From JAFALK01 sp042701975 (GTDB taxonomy: Bacteria; Pseudomonadota; Gammaproteobacteria; Burkholderiales; Burkholderiaceae_C): a stretch of DNA of 64,000 bases. Position 1 is the stretch's first letter. Each line of letters opens with the position of its first letter. Positions 1 through 8,049 of the stretch are shown here, one piece after another. The stretch is from positions 806,001 to 870,000 of the forward strand of contig CP170561.1 of assembly GCA_042701975.1 (NCBI GenBank), read 5' to 3'. A program made the translations under genes and the position numbers. The notes below the pieces were generated by a model, which ran no database searches, was not told where the DNA came from, and was given only the letters and a program-made list of their open reading frames with translations.

Positions 1-387
1 ACCGGCTTCGCGCCCAACTCGCTGCTGGCCAACGAGCTGCGCCGCCAGCTTGGCCGCAGCGGCGTGCAGGTGCTCGACGACGTCAACCGCGCCGAAGTCA
101 TCATCGAAGCCCAGCGCGACCAGCGCGAGCGCGTCGTGGTGGTGTCCACCAGCGCGGGCCAGGTGCGCGAATGGGAGCTGCGCCTGCACCTGGACTACGT
201 GCTGCGCCGCCCCGACGGCGAGCTGCTGCTGCCGCGCGTGGAGCTTACCGTCACGCGTGAAATGACCTACACGGAATCGCAGGCCCTGGCCAAGGAGCAG
301 GAAGAAGCCCAGCTCTACCGCTCCATGCAGTCCGATGTGGTCCACCAGCTGCTGCGCCGGCTCTCTGCATTGAAGATCAACGGCTGA
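1..387 (+). CDS. lptE: LPS assembly lipoprotein LptE, C-terminal part (5' end outside window)
   Basis: The frame is open from base 1 and ends in TGA at 385-387, so only the last 128 residues are present and the lipoprotein signal is off the window. LptE is the outer-membrane lipoprotein that plugs the LptD barrel and helps insert lipopolysaccharide. The fragment has the family's alternating beta-strand pattern (VREWELRLHLDYVLRRPDG, then VELTVTREMTY) and the usual C-terminal helix with the paired bases-to-tail pattern MQSDVVHQLLRRLSAL. It lies 2 bases upstream of holA, the normal lptE-holA order in proteobacteria, which strongly supports the call. The lptD partner is also in the window, at 27899-30304. 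Confidence 0.9.
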   Translation, partial: TGFAPNSLLANELRRQLGRSGVQVLDDVNRAEVIIEAQRDQRERVVVVSTSAGQVREWELRLHLDYVLRRPDGELLLPRVELTVTREMTYTESQALAKEQEEAQLYRSMQSDVVHQLLRRLSALKING

Positions 388-389
388 TC

Positions 390-1457
390 ATGCAAGTCCG
401 CGGCGACGCGCTCCCCCAGGCTCTGAGCAAGGGCCTCAAGCCCATCTACACCGTCTACGGCGACGAGCCCCTGCTTGCGCAGGAGGCGGCCGATGCCGTG
501 CGCGCTGCCGCCAAGGCAGAGGGTTATGGCGAGCGCCAGGTCTTCACCGTGGCTGGCGCCTATTTCGACTGGGCGCCGGTGATCGCGGCCGCGCAGGCGA
601 TGAGCCTCTTTGCCGAGCGCCAGTTCATCGAGATCCGCATCCCTTCCGGCAAGCCCGGCAAGGACGGCTCCGAAGCCCTGCAGCGCTATTGCGACGGCCT
701 GCCGCCGGACGTGCTCACCCTCGTCACGCTGCCGCGCCTGGACGGCACGCAGACCAAGAGCGCCTGGTTCCAGGCCCTGGACCAGCGCGGCGTCACCGTG
801 CGCGTCGATCCCATCGAACGCCGTGTGCTGCCGCAGTGGATCGCCCAGCGCCTGGCGCGCCAGAACCAGCGCGTGGAAGACGGCGAGGCCGGCGAACGCA
901 CGCTGGCCTTCTTTGCCGATCGCGTGGAAGGCAATCTGCTGGCCGCGCACCAGGAGCTGCAGAAGCTCGCCCTGCTGCATCCGGCCGGCCTGCTGAGCTT
1001 CGAGCACATCGAGGCCGCCGTGCTCGACGTGGCGCGCTTCGATGTCTTCAAGCTCAGTGAAGCCGTGCTTGCCGGCCAGCTCTCGCGCGTGCTGCGCATG
1101 CTCGACGGCCTGGAGGCCGAGGGCGAGGCGGCCGTGCTCGTGCACTGGACCCTGGCCGCCGACATCAGCGCACTCAAGAAGCTGCGCGACGCGATGGACG
1201 CTGGCAAGCCCCTGCCCATGGCGCTGCGCGAAGCGCGCGTCTGGGGCCCGAAGGAAAAGCTCTTCGAGCGCCTGGCCCCGCAGCTCAGCAGCCGCGAACT
1301 CGCGCCGCTGGTTCAGGCCGCCCAGGTGTGCGATGGCCTCGTCAAAGGCCTGCGCCACCCCGACTGGCCGCAGGACCCGTGGATGGGGCTGCGCAAGCTG
1401 GCGCTGATGCTGGCCCAGGCCGCTGCCGGCCCGCGCGCGCCGCGACTGGTGCTTTGA
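390..1457 (+). CDS. holA: DNA polymerase III subunit delta
   Basis: A 355-residue protein, normal length for HolA. The delta subunit is the wrench of the clamp-loader complex: it binds the beta sliding clamp and opens the ring so it can be loaded on primed DNA. The N-terminal stretch PIYTVYGDEPLLAQEAAD matches the family's opening strand and helix, which resembles an AAA+ fold without a working ATP site. The middle and C-terminal parts are helical (EAVLAGQLSRVLRMLDGLEAEG), as expected for the lid and collar domains. The ATG lies 2 bases after the lptE stop, so the two are almost certainly co-transcribed. Confidence 0.95.
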   Translation: MQVRGDALPQALSKGLKPIYTVYGDEPLLAQEAADAVRAAAKAEGYGERQVFTVAGAYFDWAPVIAAAQAMSLFAERQFIEIRIPSGKPGKDGSEALQRYCDGLPPDVLTLVTLPRLDGTQTKSAWFQALDQRGVTVRVDPIERRVLPQWIAQRLARQNQRVEDGEAGERTLAFFADRVEGNLLAAHQELQKLALLHPAGLLSFEHIEAAVLDVARFDVFKLSEAVLAGQLSRVLRMLDGLEAEGEAAVLVHWTLAADISALKKLRDAMDAGKPLPMALREARVWGPKEKLFERLAPQLSSRELAPLVQAAQVCDGLVKGLRHPDWPQDPWMGLRKLALMLAQAAAGPRAPRLVL

Positions 1458-1485
1458 ACGCGCTCTGGTCTACATTCGGGTGGCC

Positions 1486-2076
1486 ATGAAGCACATCACC
1501 GCCGCCGCCCTCCTCCTGATCCCCGCACTGGCCATGCAGCCCGCGCTGGCCGCGCCCTTCACCGTGCAGGTGAAGAACGCCGCAGGCCAGCCGCTCGTGG
1601 ATGCCGTGGTGGCCGTGGAGCTGCGCGGCAAGCCCTCGCGCACCACGACGGCCAAGGCCGAGATGGGCCAGCGCGACCGGCAGTTCACGCCGCAGCTGCT
1701 CGTCATCCAGACCGGCACCGCCGTGAACTTCCCGAACTTCGACACGGTGCGGCACCACGTCTATTCGTTCTCGCCGACCAAGACCTTCGAGATCAAGCTC
1801 TACGCCGGCACGCCGGCCGCGCCGGTCACTTTCGACAAGCCCGGCGTGGCCACGCTGGGCTGCAACATCCACGACCGCATGAGCGCGCGCATCGTGGTGG
1901 TGGACACGCCCTTGTTCGCCCGCACCGATGCCAAGGGCCAGGCCACGCTCGAGCTGCCCGCAGGCGAGCACGAGCTGCAGCTGTGGCACGCCAGCCTGCG
2001 CAGCGATCAGCTCAAGGCCCAACCGCTGAGCGTGGGCGTTGACGGCGGCAACACCACCGTGACGCTGGACGACTGA
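1486..2076 (+). CDS. periplasmic cupredoxin-like protein (annotated in relatives as methylamine utilization protein)
   Basis: A 196-residue protein with a signal peptide (about 1-22, ending ALA-AP). A carboxypeptidase-regulatory-like strand region comes first, followed by the family motif AEMGQRDRQFTP and a plastocyanin-like domain. A full type-1 copper ligand set is visible: His90 or His91 (VRHHVYSF), Cys126, His129 and Met132 (GCNIHDRM). It should therefore be a small electron-transfer or copper-binding protein in the periplasm; its partner is unknown. I chose the ATG at 1486 over the GTG at 1480 because it gives a clean signal peptide. A -10-like TACATT ends 9 bases before it and no ribosome site is seen. 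The DUF3034 gene converges on it with an 8-base gap. Despite the common name there is no sign of a methylamine pathway nearby. Confidence 0.8.
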   Translation: MKHITAAALLLIPALAMQPALAAPFTVQVKNAAGQPLVDAVVAVELRGKPSRTTTAKAEMGQRDRQFTPQLLVIQTGTAVNFPNFDTVRHHVYSFSPTKTFEIKLYAGTPAAPVTFDKPGVATLGCNIHDRMSARIVVVDTPLFARTDAKGQATLELPAGEHELQLWHASLRSDQLKAQPLSVGVDGGNTTVTLDD

Positions 2077-2084
2077 GGGGCTGA

Positions 2085-2957
2085 CTAGAACTGCGCCTGC
2101 ACAGAGACGTAGCTGCTGCGCTGTGAAGTCTTGTTGGCGATCTGCCCCAGGTCGAGCCAGGCCGCGGTCACGCTCAGGTGGCGCATCGGCCACCAGGCGA
2201 TGAACACATCGGAGGCACGCGTTTCAGGCGCGGCGCTGAGCTTGCTCGGCTTGGCGCGGTACTCGATGCCGATGGCGAGGTTGTCGCGCGGCAGCACGGC
2301 GATGCTGGCCTCGGGTTCGATGCGGCGGCTGTCGCCGCGGTCGCCGCCGAAGCCGAGCAGGCCCATCTGGTTGGCGCGGGTGGCGCGCAGCGTCAAGTTG
2401 GTCAGCAGGTTCCAGCCACCCGCGGCGCCGAACCAGAGCTTGGTGGCGGCCACGTAGGGCTCGACATCGCTCTGATGCTTAGCACCCAGCAGCGAGGGCA
2501 CGAACATGTCGCGGTTGTGCTTGTACTGCGCGCCCACGGAGATCTGCGGCCAGGGCGTGTCGGCGTCGAAGACGGCATCGCCGAACACGCGCCACTTCAC
2601 GCCCAGCACGTTCATCTTGAGGTTGTAGCCGGGCACGGTGTCCGACAGGCCGAAGCGCCACTGGGCGGCAGAAAGCTCCACGGTGTCGAACAGTCCTACA
2701 GCCGCGCCCTGCGCCTCGAGGTTGTAGTCGCCCTTGGTGTGGACCTTGGTGGCGAAGACGGAAGCGCCGACCTGGTCACGGCTGCCCAGCCCGCCGATCA
2801 TGGCCCAGGGCGTGAGGCCGCCGCCGGCCGCGCCTTCGACCTGGCTCACGCCCGAGGCCGCCAGCACGCGGTCACCGGCCTGGCATTGGCTCGCACACAA
2901 CAGCGAAAGCGCGAGGGTTGCGGCGACGTGACAAATCGAACGTGTGGAGTTGCTCAT
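2085..2957 (-). CDS. DUF3034 family outer-membrane protein
   Basis: A 290-residue exported protein. The signal peptide runs to about residue 27 (LALSLLCASQCQA). The mature part begins with the family's typical block (SQVEGAAGGGLTPWAMIGG) and continues as amphipathic strands, ending YVSVQAQF with the terminal Phe of an outer-membrane barrel. The start at 2957 was chosen over 2984 because AAAGGG lies 7-8 bases before it and it opens a proper signal peptide. Function is unknown. In relatives this family occurs with the cupredoxin and a c-di-GMP protein, which are also its neighbours here. Its promoter faces the globin gene, sharing a spacer that holds three 11-bp direct repeats. Confidence 0.75.
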   Translation of the reverse strand: MSNSTRSICHVAATLALSLLCASQCQAGDRVLAASGVSQVEGAAGGGLTPWAMIGGLGSRDQVGASVFATKVHTKGDYNLEAQGAAVGLFDTVELSAAQWRFGLSDTVPGYNLKMNVLGVKWRVFGDAVFDADTPWPQISVGAQYKHNRDMFVPSLLGAKHQSDVEPYVAATKLWFGAAGGWNLLTNLTLRATRANQMGLLGFGGDRGDSRRIEPEASIAVLPRDNLAIGIEYRAKPSKLSAAPETRASDVFIAWWPMRHLSVTAAWLDLGQIANKTSQRSSYVSVQAQF

Positions 2958-3005
2958 TGGCGGAACCCTTTCAGTCGTGGACATGGGTGGCGCTACAGTC
3001 GGCCA

Positions 3006-3038
3006 CTGTCGAATCGCTGTCGAATCGCTGTCGAATTC
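3006..3038. repeat. three 11-bp direct repeats in a divergent promoter region
   Basis: The unit CTGTCGAATCG occurs at 3006-3016 and 3017-3027, with a near copy CTGTCGAATTC at 3028-3038. The period is one helical turn. The array sits between the divergently transcribed DUF3034 gene (start 2957) and globin gene (start 3096), so it is a plausible binding site for a regulator controlling both directions. That role is an inference; the repeat itself is seen. Confidence 0.6.
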
Positions 3039-3095
3039 TGGTGCGCGGACAGCGCTGAACTGAGGGAATTAGGTTCGAAGACCTGAGGAGACGCC

Positions 3096-3551
3096 ATGGA
3101 ACTGCAACTAATGCGCACCGCCCGCCCGGCGATGTTGGCTGCGAGCATCGTCCTGACGGCTTGCGCCACGCCGGCGCCGACCAGTGATGCGCCTGCCGGC
3201 TCGCTGTACGCGCGCCTGGGCGGCCCGCCGGTGATGACGCAGGTTGTCACGCGCACCATCGAGCGTGCCGCGCACGACCCGCGCACGCAGCGCAGCTTCG
3301 ACGGCATCAAGCTCGCCACGGTGCAGGCCAGCATCGTGCAACAGATCTGCTCGATCTCCGGCGGCGGCTGCAAGTACGAAGGCGAGACCATGGCCAAGTC
3401 GCACAAGGACCACAAGATCCGCGCCGGCGAGTTCGACGCGCTGGTGGACATCCTGCGCGAGGAGATGGACGCCGCCCAGGTCGACACCGGCGCCAAGAAC
3501 GAGCTGCTCAAGCTGCTCGCCCCCATGAAACGCGACATCGTCGCTGGCTGA
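3096..3551 (+). CDS. group 1 truncated hemoglobin with a lipoprotein signal
   Basis: A 151-residue protein with an N-terminal lipoprotein signal: hydrophobic stretch AMLAASIVLTAC with a lipobox LTAC, Cys24 being the likely lipidation site. The rest is a truncated globin: SLYARLGGPPVM at the start of the fold and a proximal His in KSHKDHKI. Truncated globins bind O2 or NO and are usually cytoplasmic, so a lipid-anchored periplasmic form is notable. SD GAGGAG lies 5 bases before the ATG. It is 21 bases upstream of the GGDEF/EAL gene on the same strand, so the two are likely one operon, with the globin possibly presenting a gas or redox signal to the sensor. Confidence 0.8.
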   Translation: MELQLMRTARPAMLAASIVLTACATPAPTSDAPAGSLYARLGGPPVMTQVVTRTIERAAHDPRTQRSFDGIKLATVQASIVQQICSISGGGCKYEGETMAKSHKDHKIRAGEFDALVDILREEMDAAQVDTGAKNELLKLLAPMKRDIVAG

Positions 3552-3572
3552 GTTCAAGAGGCACACCACGGC

Positions 3573-5987
3573 ATGAAACTGCCCGGCTTCCTGAACGTGA
3601 TGCGCCTGGAAGGGCGCATCGTCGCGGTCTTTCTGAGCCTGCTGCTGCTGGTGCAGCTGGGCAGCTTCGCAGTGATCGACCGCGTCATCACCCGCAACGC
3701 CGACGCCAACATCGCCGCCGAGCTGCGAACCGGCGAGCGCATCTTCCAGCGCCTGCTGGCGCAGCAGGCCGAGCGACGCCGCGACGCCGCCGCGCTGCTG
3801 GCCCAGGACTTCGGCTTCAAGCAGGCCATCGCCCTGCCGCTGGCCGAGACCGGCACGGTGGAGACGATCCAGGACGCGCTGGTCAACCAGGGCCAGCGCA
3901 TCGGTGCCACCGTCGTTGCCTACTTCGACAACGATCTCAAGCTCGTCGCCGCCACGCGGGCCGATGCCGGGCACTTTGCCGAGCTGCTGCGCCGGCGCAT
4001 GCATGCGCCGAGCCGCACGGACGACGATGCGCAGCTCTTCCAGCTCGACGGCCACGCCTACCAGGTGGTGGTACAGCCGGTGCGCACGCCTGCGCCGCTG
4101 GGCTGGGTGATGCTCGGTTTCGAGCTCGACGCCACGACGCTGCAGGAGCTCAAGTCGCTGTCCGAGATGCAGGGCCTGCTGCTGCGTCGCCAGGGCACGA
4201 ACGCGGTGTGGGAGCCGCTGCTGAGCACCCAGCCCGCCAACGAGGCCGCTGCGAAACAAGTGAACGAGCCCGGCACGCTGATCCCCATCGTGCTGGACGG
4301 CGAGCGCTGGCGCGGCCATCTGGTCGTGCTGCGCCAGCAGGCTGACTTCACCATCGGCGTGCTGCTGCTGCGCTCCTTCGATGCCGCCATCGCGCCCTTC
4401 CATTCGCTGCAGCTGTTCCTGCTCGGCCTCACCGGCATCGGCGTGGCCGTGTTCGCCGGCCTGAGCATCGTGGTGGCGCGGCGCATCAGCGAGCCGCTGC
4501 AGTCGCTGGCCGAATCGGCGGCGCGGCTGGGCCGCGGTGACTACGACACCGCCATCACACGGCGCCATTCGCGGGCCGAGATCGGCGAGGTCGGCGATCT
4601 GGCCAGCGCCTTCGAGGCGATGCGCCGCGGCATCCGCACGCAGACGGCCAAGGTCGATCGCCTGGCCTATTGGGACGAGCTGACCGGGCTGCCCAATCGC
4701 GCGCAGTTCATCGCGCGGCTGGAGGTCCGTCTTGCCGAAGACCAGTCCTGCGTTGTGTTGATCCTGGACCTGGACCGCTTCAAGCACGTCAATGACATCC
4801 TGGGCCACGAGTTCGGTGACAACCTGCTCAAGGGCGTGGGCGGCCGGCTTGCCGCGCTGAGCCACAGCCATTCCGCCCTGCTGGCGCGGCTGGCTGGCGA
4901 CGAATTCGCGCTGCTGCTCGAACCCGGCGCCGACGTGCACGAGGCCGAGAAGATCGCCCGCGCGATCGCGCAGGACTTCGAGCATCCGATCCTGCTCGAC
5001 GGCCAGACCGTCGATCTGGGCGCTGGCATCGGCATTGCCTGCTCGCCCGAGCATGCCAACGAAGCGCAGGAGCTGATGGTGCGTGCCGAGCTGGCCATGT
5101 ATGCGGCCAAGCAGCAGCAGAGCGGCTGGCGCGTCTACAGCAGCGAGCTTGACGTGGGCAGCCAGGAATCGCTGTCCCTGCTGTCGGAGCTGCGCCGCGC
5201 CATCGACCAGGGCGAGCTGCAGCTCTATCTGCAGCCCAAGGTTGGCCTGCAGACCGGGCACGTCAGCGGCGCCGAGGCGCTGGTGCGCTGGCGCCATCCG
5301 GAGCGCGGCCTGGTGCCGCCGATGCAGTTCATCCCGTTTGCCGAACGCACGGGCTTCATCCGCGCGCTGACGACCTGGGTCATCGCCGAGGCCGCCAAGC
5401 TGGCGCGCGAGGCCATCGACGAGGGCCTGCACCTGCGCATCTCGGTGAACCTCTCCACCCGGGATCTGATGGACGTGCAACTGCCGCAGATGATCAACGA
5501 GGTGGTCCAGAAGGCCGGCATCACGGCCGACGCGCTGTGCCTGGAGATCACCGAGAGCTCCATCATGGACGACCCGCAGCGCGCGCTGAACACGCTGCAG
5601 CAGATCTCGGCGCTGGGCTTCAAGCTGTCCATCGACGACTTCGGCACCGGCTATTCGTCACTCGCCTATCTGAAGCGCCTGCCGGTGGACGAGCTCAAGA
5701 TCGACCGCAGCTTCGTGATGGCGATGGAGAACGACATCGACGACGCGCGCATCGTGCGCTCGACCATCGAGTTGGCGCACAGTCTGGGCCTCACGGTCGT
5801 GGCCGAAGGCGTGGAGACCGATGTGGGCCTGCAGCTGCTCAAGCGCCTGGGCTGCGAGGAGGCTCAGGGTTATTTCATCGGCAAGCCGATGCCGCAGGCC
5901 GAGTTCCTGCACTGGACCCGCGCCTGGGAAGTGCCGGACTTGGCCAGCACGCTGGGCGATACCGTTCTGCAAAACCTCGATCACTGA
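3573..5987 (+). CDS. membrane-bound GGDEF/EAL protein, probable c-di-GMP phosphodiesterase
   Basis: An 804-residue protein: TM1 about 15-35, a periplasmic sensor domain about 37-275 (CACHE-like by layout), TM2 about 278-302, HAMP about 300-353, GGDEF about 360-520 and EAL about 535-790. The GGDEF site reads AGDEF (441-445), so cyclase activity is uncertain. The EAL domain keeps E568-A-L, Asn626, DDFGTG (688-693) and Lys709, so c-di-GMP hydrolysis is likely. It follows the lipoprotein globin gene and belongs to the same cluster as the cupredoxin and DUF3034 genes, suggesting that the periplasmic domain reads a redox or gas state set by them. Confidence 0.9.
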   Translation: MKLPGFLNVMRLEGRIVAVFLSLLLLVQLGSFAVIDRVITRNADANIAAELRTGERIFQRLLAQQAERRRDAAALLAQDFGFKQAIALPLAETGTVETIQDALVNQGQRIGATVVAYFDNDLKLVAATRADAGHFAELLRRRMHAPSRTDDDAQLFQLDGHAYQVVVQPVRTPAPLGWVMLGFELDATTLQELKSLSEMQGLLLRRQGTNAVWEPLLSTQPANEAAAKQVNEPGTLIPIVLDGERWRGHLVVLRQQADFTIGVLLLRSFDAAIAPFHSLQLFLLGLTGIGVAVFAGLSIVVARRISEPLQSLAESAARLGRGDYDTAITRRHSRAEIGEVGDLASAFEAMRRGIRTQTAKVDRLAYWDELTGLPNRAQFIARLEVRLAEDQSCVVLILDLDRFKHVNDILGHEFGDNLLKGVGGRLAALSHSHSALLARLAGDEFALLLEPGADVHEAEKIARAIAQDFEHPILLDGQTVDLGAGIGIACSPEHANEAQELMVRAELAMYAAKQQQSGWRVYSSELDVGSQESLSLLSELRRAIDQGELQLYLQPKVGLQTGHVSGAEALVRWRHPERGLVPPMQFIPFAERTGFIRALTTWVIAEAAKLAREAIDEGLHLRISVNLSTRDLMDVQLPQMINEVVQKAGITADALCLEITESSIMDDPQRALNTLQQISALGFKLSIDDFGTGYSSLAYLKRLPVDELKIDRSFVMAMENDIDDARIVRSTIELAHSLGLTVVAEGVETDVGLQLLKRLGCEEAQGYFIGKPMPQAEFLHWTRAWEVPDLASTLGDTVLQNLDH

Positions 5988-6007
5988 ACGGCTTCAGCGC
6001 TCCAAAC

Positions 6008-6499
6008 CTATCGCTCCAAGGTCTCGCACAAGGCCGCGAGTGCGGCCCGCACCGTGGCGATGCGCACCTCATGCCGATCGCCGGGGAACAGCTCCTGCCA
6101 GACGCGCGGCGGCTCGCCGTTCTGCGCCAGTGCCAGCCACACGGTGCCCACGGGCTTGCCTTCGCTGCCACCGGTGGGGCCGGCGATGCCGGTGACGGCC
6201 AGGGCCCAGTCCACCGGCGCATGCGCGAGCAGGCCGCGCGCCATGTGCTTGGCCACCTCGGCACTGACCGCACCGTGCGTCTCGATCACGCCCGGCGGCA
6301 CGCCCAGCAGCGCCATCTTGGCCTCATTGCTGTAGCTGACCAAGCCGCGCTCGAACCACTGGCTGGAGCCCGGCAGTTCGGTGCACGCGCCGGCGATCAG
6401 GCCGCCGGTGCAGGACTCGGCCGTGCCCAGGCGCTCCTTGCGCCGGATGAGCAGCAGCGCAATGCGGTGGATCAGTTCGTGCTCGTCAGGAAACAACAT
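6008..6499 (-). CDS. pncC: CinA-family nicotinamide-nucleotide amidase
   Basis: A 163-residue protein matching the stand-alone CinA C-terminal domain, which deamidates nicotinamide mononucleotide to nicotinic acid mononucleotide in the pyridine nucleotide cycle. Signature blocks are TAESCTGGLIAG, the SYSNEAK stretch and VTGIAGPTGGSEGKPVG. I placed the start at the ATG at 6499; a TTG at 6505 is possible. It overlaps the end of pgpA by 14 bases and is the last gene of thiL-pgpA-pncC. It converges on the GGDEF/EAL gene with a 20-base gap. Confidence 0.92.
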   Translation of the reverse strand: MLFPDEHELIHRIALLLIRRKERLGTAESCTGGLIAGACTELPGSSQWFERGLVSYSNEAKMALLGVPPGVIETHGAVSAEVAKHMARGLLAHAPVDWALAVTGIAGPTGGSEGKPVGTVWLALAQNGEPPRVWQELFPGDRHEVRIATVRAALAALCETLER

Positions 6500-7049
6500 G
6501 GGCAAGTCCCCAATGAATCAGCGCAATGACAAGCAGCGTACACCCTGCCGCCACGAAATCATCGAACAGGATGCCGAAGCCCTGCATCCATCCGATCGGC
6601 GCGCCGCGCTCGGCCTTGAAGAGCTGATCGGCCCAGCCGACTGGGCCGCGCTTCACGGCGTCGAAGAAGCGAAACAGCGCGAAAGCGATCAACTGGCCCC
6701 ACCACGGCATCGGCATGGCGATCCAGAGGATCAGCCAGAAGGCCACGACCTCGTCCCACACGATCGAGCCGGGATCGGGCGTGTTCAGGTTGCGCGCCGT
6801 GACCGTGCAAGCCCACCAGCCGATCAGCGTGCCAACGACGATGACCGCCCCCCACAGCGGCGCGGTCATGAACGGATCGAGCAGCACATAGACCAGCCAC
6901 GCCCACAACGTGCCCGCCGTGCCCGGCGCCTTGGGCGAAAGTCCGCTGCCAAAACCCAGCGCCATCCAATGCGCCGGATGGCGCAGCATGAAGCGCCAGG
7001 TGGGGCGAACCGGAGCCGCAGAAGAAGAAGAAGAAGCGTCGCTGCTCAT
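6486..7049 (-). CDS. pgpA: phosphatidylglycerophosphatase A
   Basis: A 187-residue inner-membrane enzyme that removes the phosphate from phosphatidylglycerophosphate in phosphatidylglycerol synthesis. Family blocks are visible: FGSGLSPKAPGTAGTL near the N-terminus, PDPGSIVWDEVVAFW in the middle and a C-terminal GILFDDFVAA. There are about four membrane segments. The N-terminus carries a run of five Ser encoded by a TCT trinucleotide repeat (bases about 7020-7036), not a family feature and likely to vary between strains. Its ATG overlaps the thiL stop in an ATGA junction. Confidence 0.93.
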   Translation of the reverse strand: MSSDASSSSSAAPVRPTWRFMLRHPAHWMALGFGSGLSPKAPGTAGTLWAWLVYVLLDPFMTAPLWGAVIVVGTLIGWWACTVTARNLNTPDPGSIVWDEVVAFWLILWIAMPMPWWGQLIAFALFRFFDAVKRGPVGWADQLFKAERGAPIGWMQGFGILFDDFVAAGCTLLVIALIHWGLAHVVS

Positions 7050-8017
7050 GACTTGAAGTGGTCGAAACCGGCAAAGCTGTTCGGCAGCGCAGCGCCTTGC
7101 GCGTCGACGAGACGCAGGCCCGCTTCAGCCTCGATCGCGCCGAAGCGCGTGACGGGCGTCTGCGCCTGTTGCGCGGCGGCCTGCACCTCACCGCGCTTCT
7201 CGCGTGGGGCGGTGAAGACCAGCTCGTAATCGTCGCCGCCGGCCAGGCCCATCTCGCGGCGCAGGGCCAGCGGCTGGCGTTGCATCACGGCGCTCTTGGG
7301 CAAGGCATCGGCATCGACCGTGGCACCCACGCCCGAACGCTTGAGGATGTGGCGCAGATCGCCGAGCAGGCCGTCGGACACGTCGATGGCGCTGCTGGCG
7401 ATGCCGCGCAGCGCCTGGCCCAGTTGCACGCGCGGCGAAGGGCATTCCATCCTGCCGCGCGCTTGCTCGAATTCCTCGCTCGACAGATTCAAGGTACCGC
7501 GGAAGACCTCCAGCGCCAGCCGCGCGTCGCCGACCGTGCCTGAAACGTAAAGATCGTCGCCCGCGCGAGCGCCGGAACGCAGCAGGGCCTGGCCCGCAGG
7601 CGCTTCGCCCATCACGGTGATGCACAGGTTCAGCGGGCCGGCGGTGGTGTCGCCGCCCACCAGGGCAATGCCGTGCTCGTCGGCCAATGCGAACAGGCCG
7701 CGTGCAAAGCCTTCGAGCCAGACTTCGTCCACGCGCGGCAGGGCCAGCGCGAGCGTGAAGGCGCGCGGCGTGGCGCCGCAGGCGGCGAGGTCGGAGAGGT
7801 TGACCGCCAGCGCCTTGTGGCCCAGGCGCGCGGGATCGACAGTCGAGAGGAAGTGCCGGCCCTCGACGAGCATGTCGCTGGACACCAGCCACTGCATGCC
7901 CGGCTGCGGTGCCAGCAGCGCGCAGTCATCGCCGATGCCCAGCGCCACGCCCGCCGTGATGCCCGGGGCGTGGTTTGCTCGCTCGAAGTAGCGTGCGATC
8001 AGATCGAATTCACCCAT
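7046..8017 (-). CDS. thiL: thiamine-monophosphate kinase
   Basis: A 323-residue ATP-dependent kinase that makes thiamine diphosphate from thiamine monophosphate, the last step of the pathway. Motifs seen: N-terminal GIGDDCALL, GGDTTAGPL for metal/ATP binding, and AGGDDYELVFTAP near the C-terminus. Length is normal. It is the first gene of thiL-pgpA-pncC. A CACAAT hexamer ends 6 bases before the ATG with no ribosome site, so the message may be leaderless. Only 32 bases separate it from the divergent transporter gene. Confidence 0.95.
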   Translation of the reverse strand: MGEFDLIARYFERANHAPGITAGVALGIGDDCALLAPQPGMQWLVSSDMLVEGRHFLSTVDPARLGHKALAVNLSDLAACGATPRAFTLALALPRVDEVWLEGFARGLFALADEHGIALVGGDTTAGPLNLCITVMGEAPAGQALLRSGARAGDDLYVSGTVGDARLALEVFRGTLNLSSEEFEQARGRMECPSPRVQLGQALRGIASSAIDVSDGLLGDLRHILKRSGVGATVDADALPKSAVMQRQPLALRREMGLAGGDDYELVFTAPREKRGEVQAAAQQAQTPVTRFGAIEAEAGLRLVDAQGAALPNSFAGFDHFKS

Positions 8018-8023
8018 GGCGGG

Positions 8024-8041
8024 ATTGTGTCAGGCCACAAT
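8024..8041. promoter_or_regulatory. back-to-back -10-like hexamers forming an inverted repeat
   Basis: ATTGTG-TCAGGC-CACAAT. Read on each strand the arm is CACAAT, ending 6 bases before the thiL ATG and 8 bases before the transporter ATG. It may serve as two abutting -10 elements, as an operator, or both. No convincing -35 boxes are seen. Confidence 0.5.
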
Positions 8042-8049
8042 CACCGCCC

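Noticed and set aside
1480..2076. Methylamine dehydrogenase pathway
   Set aside because: The common name of the cupredoxin family suggests it, but no mau structural or maturation genes are present nearby.
3108..5480. 790-codon open frame on the minus strand opposite the globin and GGDEF/EAL genes
   Set aside because: It is antisense to two well-supported genes, is rich in His/Gln/Ala/Gly as expected from GC-rich antisense, and has no domain pattern.
7020..7036. GAA/TCT trinucleotide repeat as a regulatory element
   Set aside because: It lies inside the pgpA coding start and only encodes a Ser run; no sign of a regulatory role.
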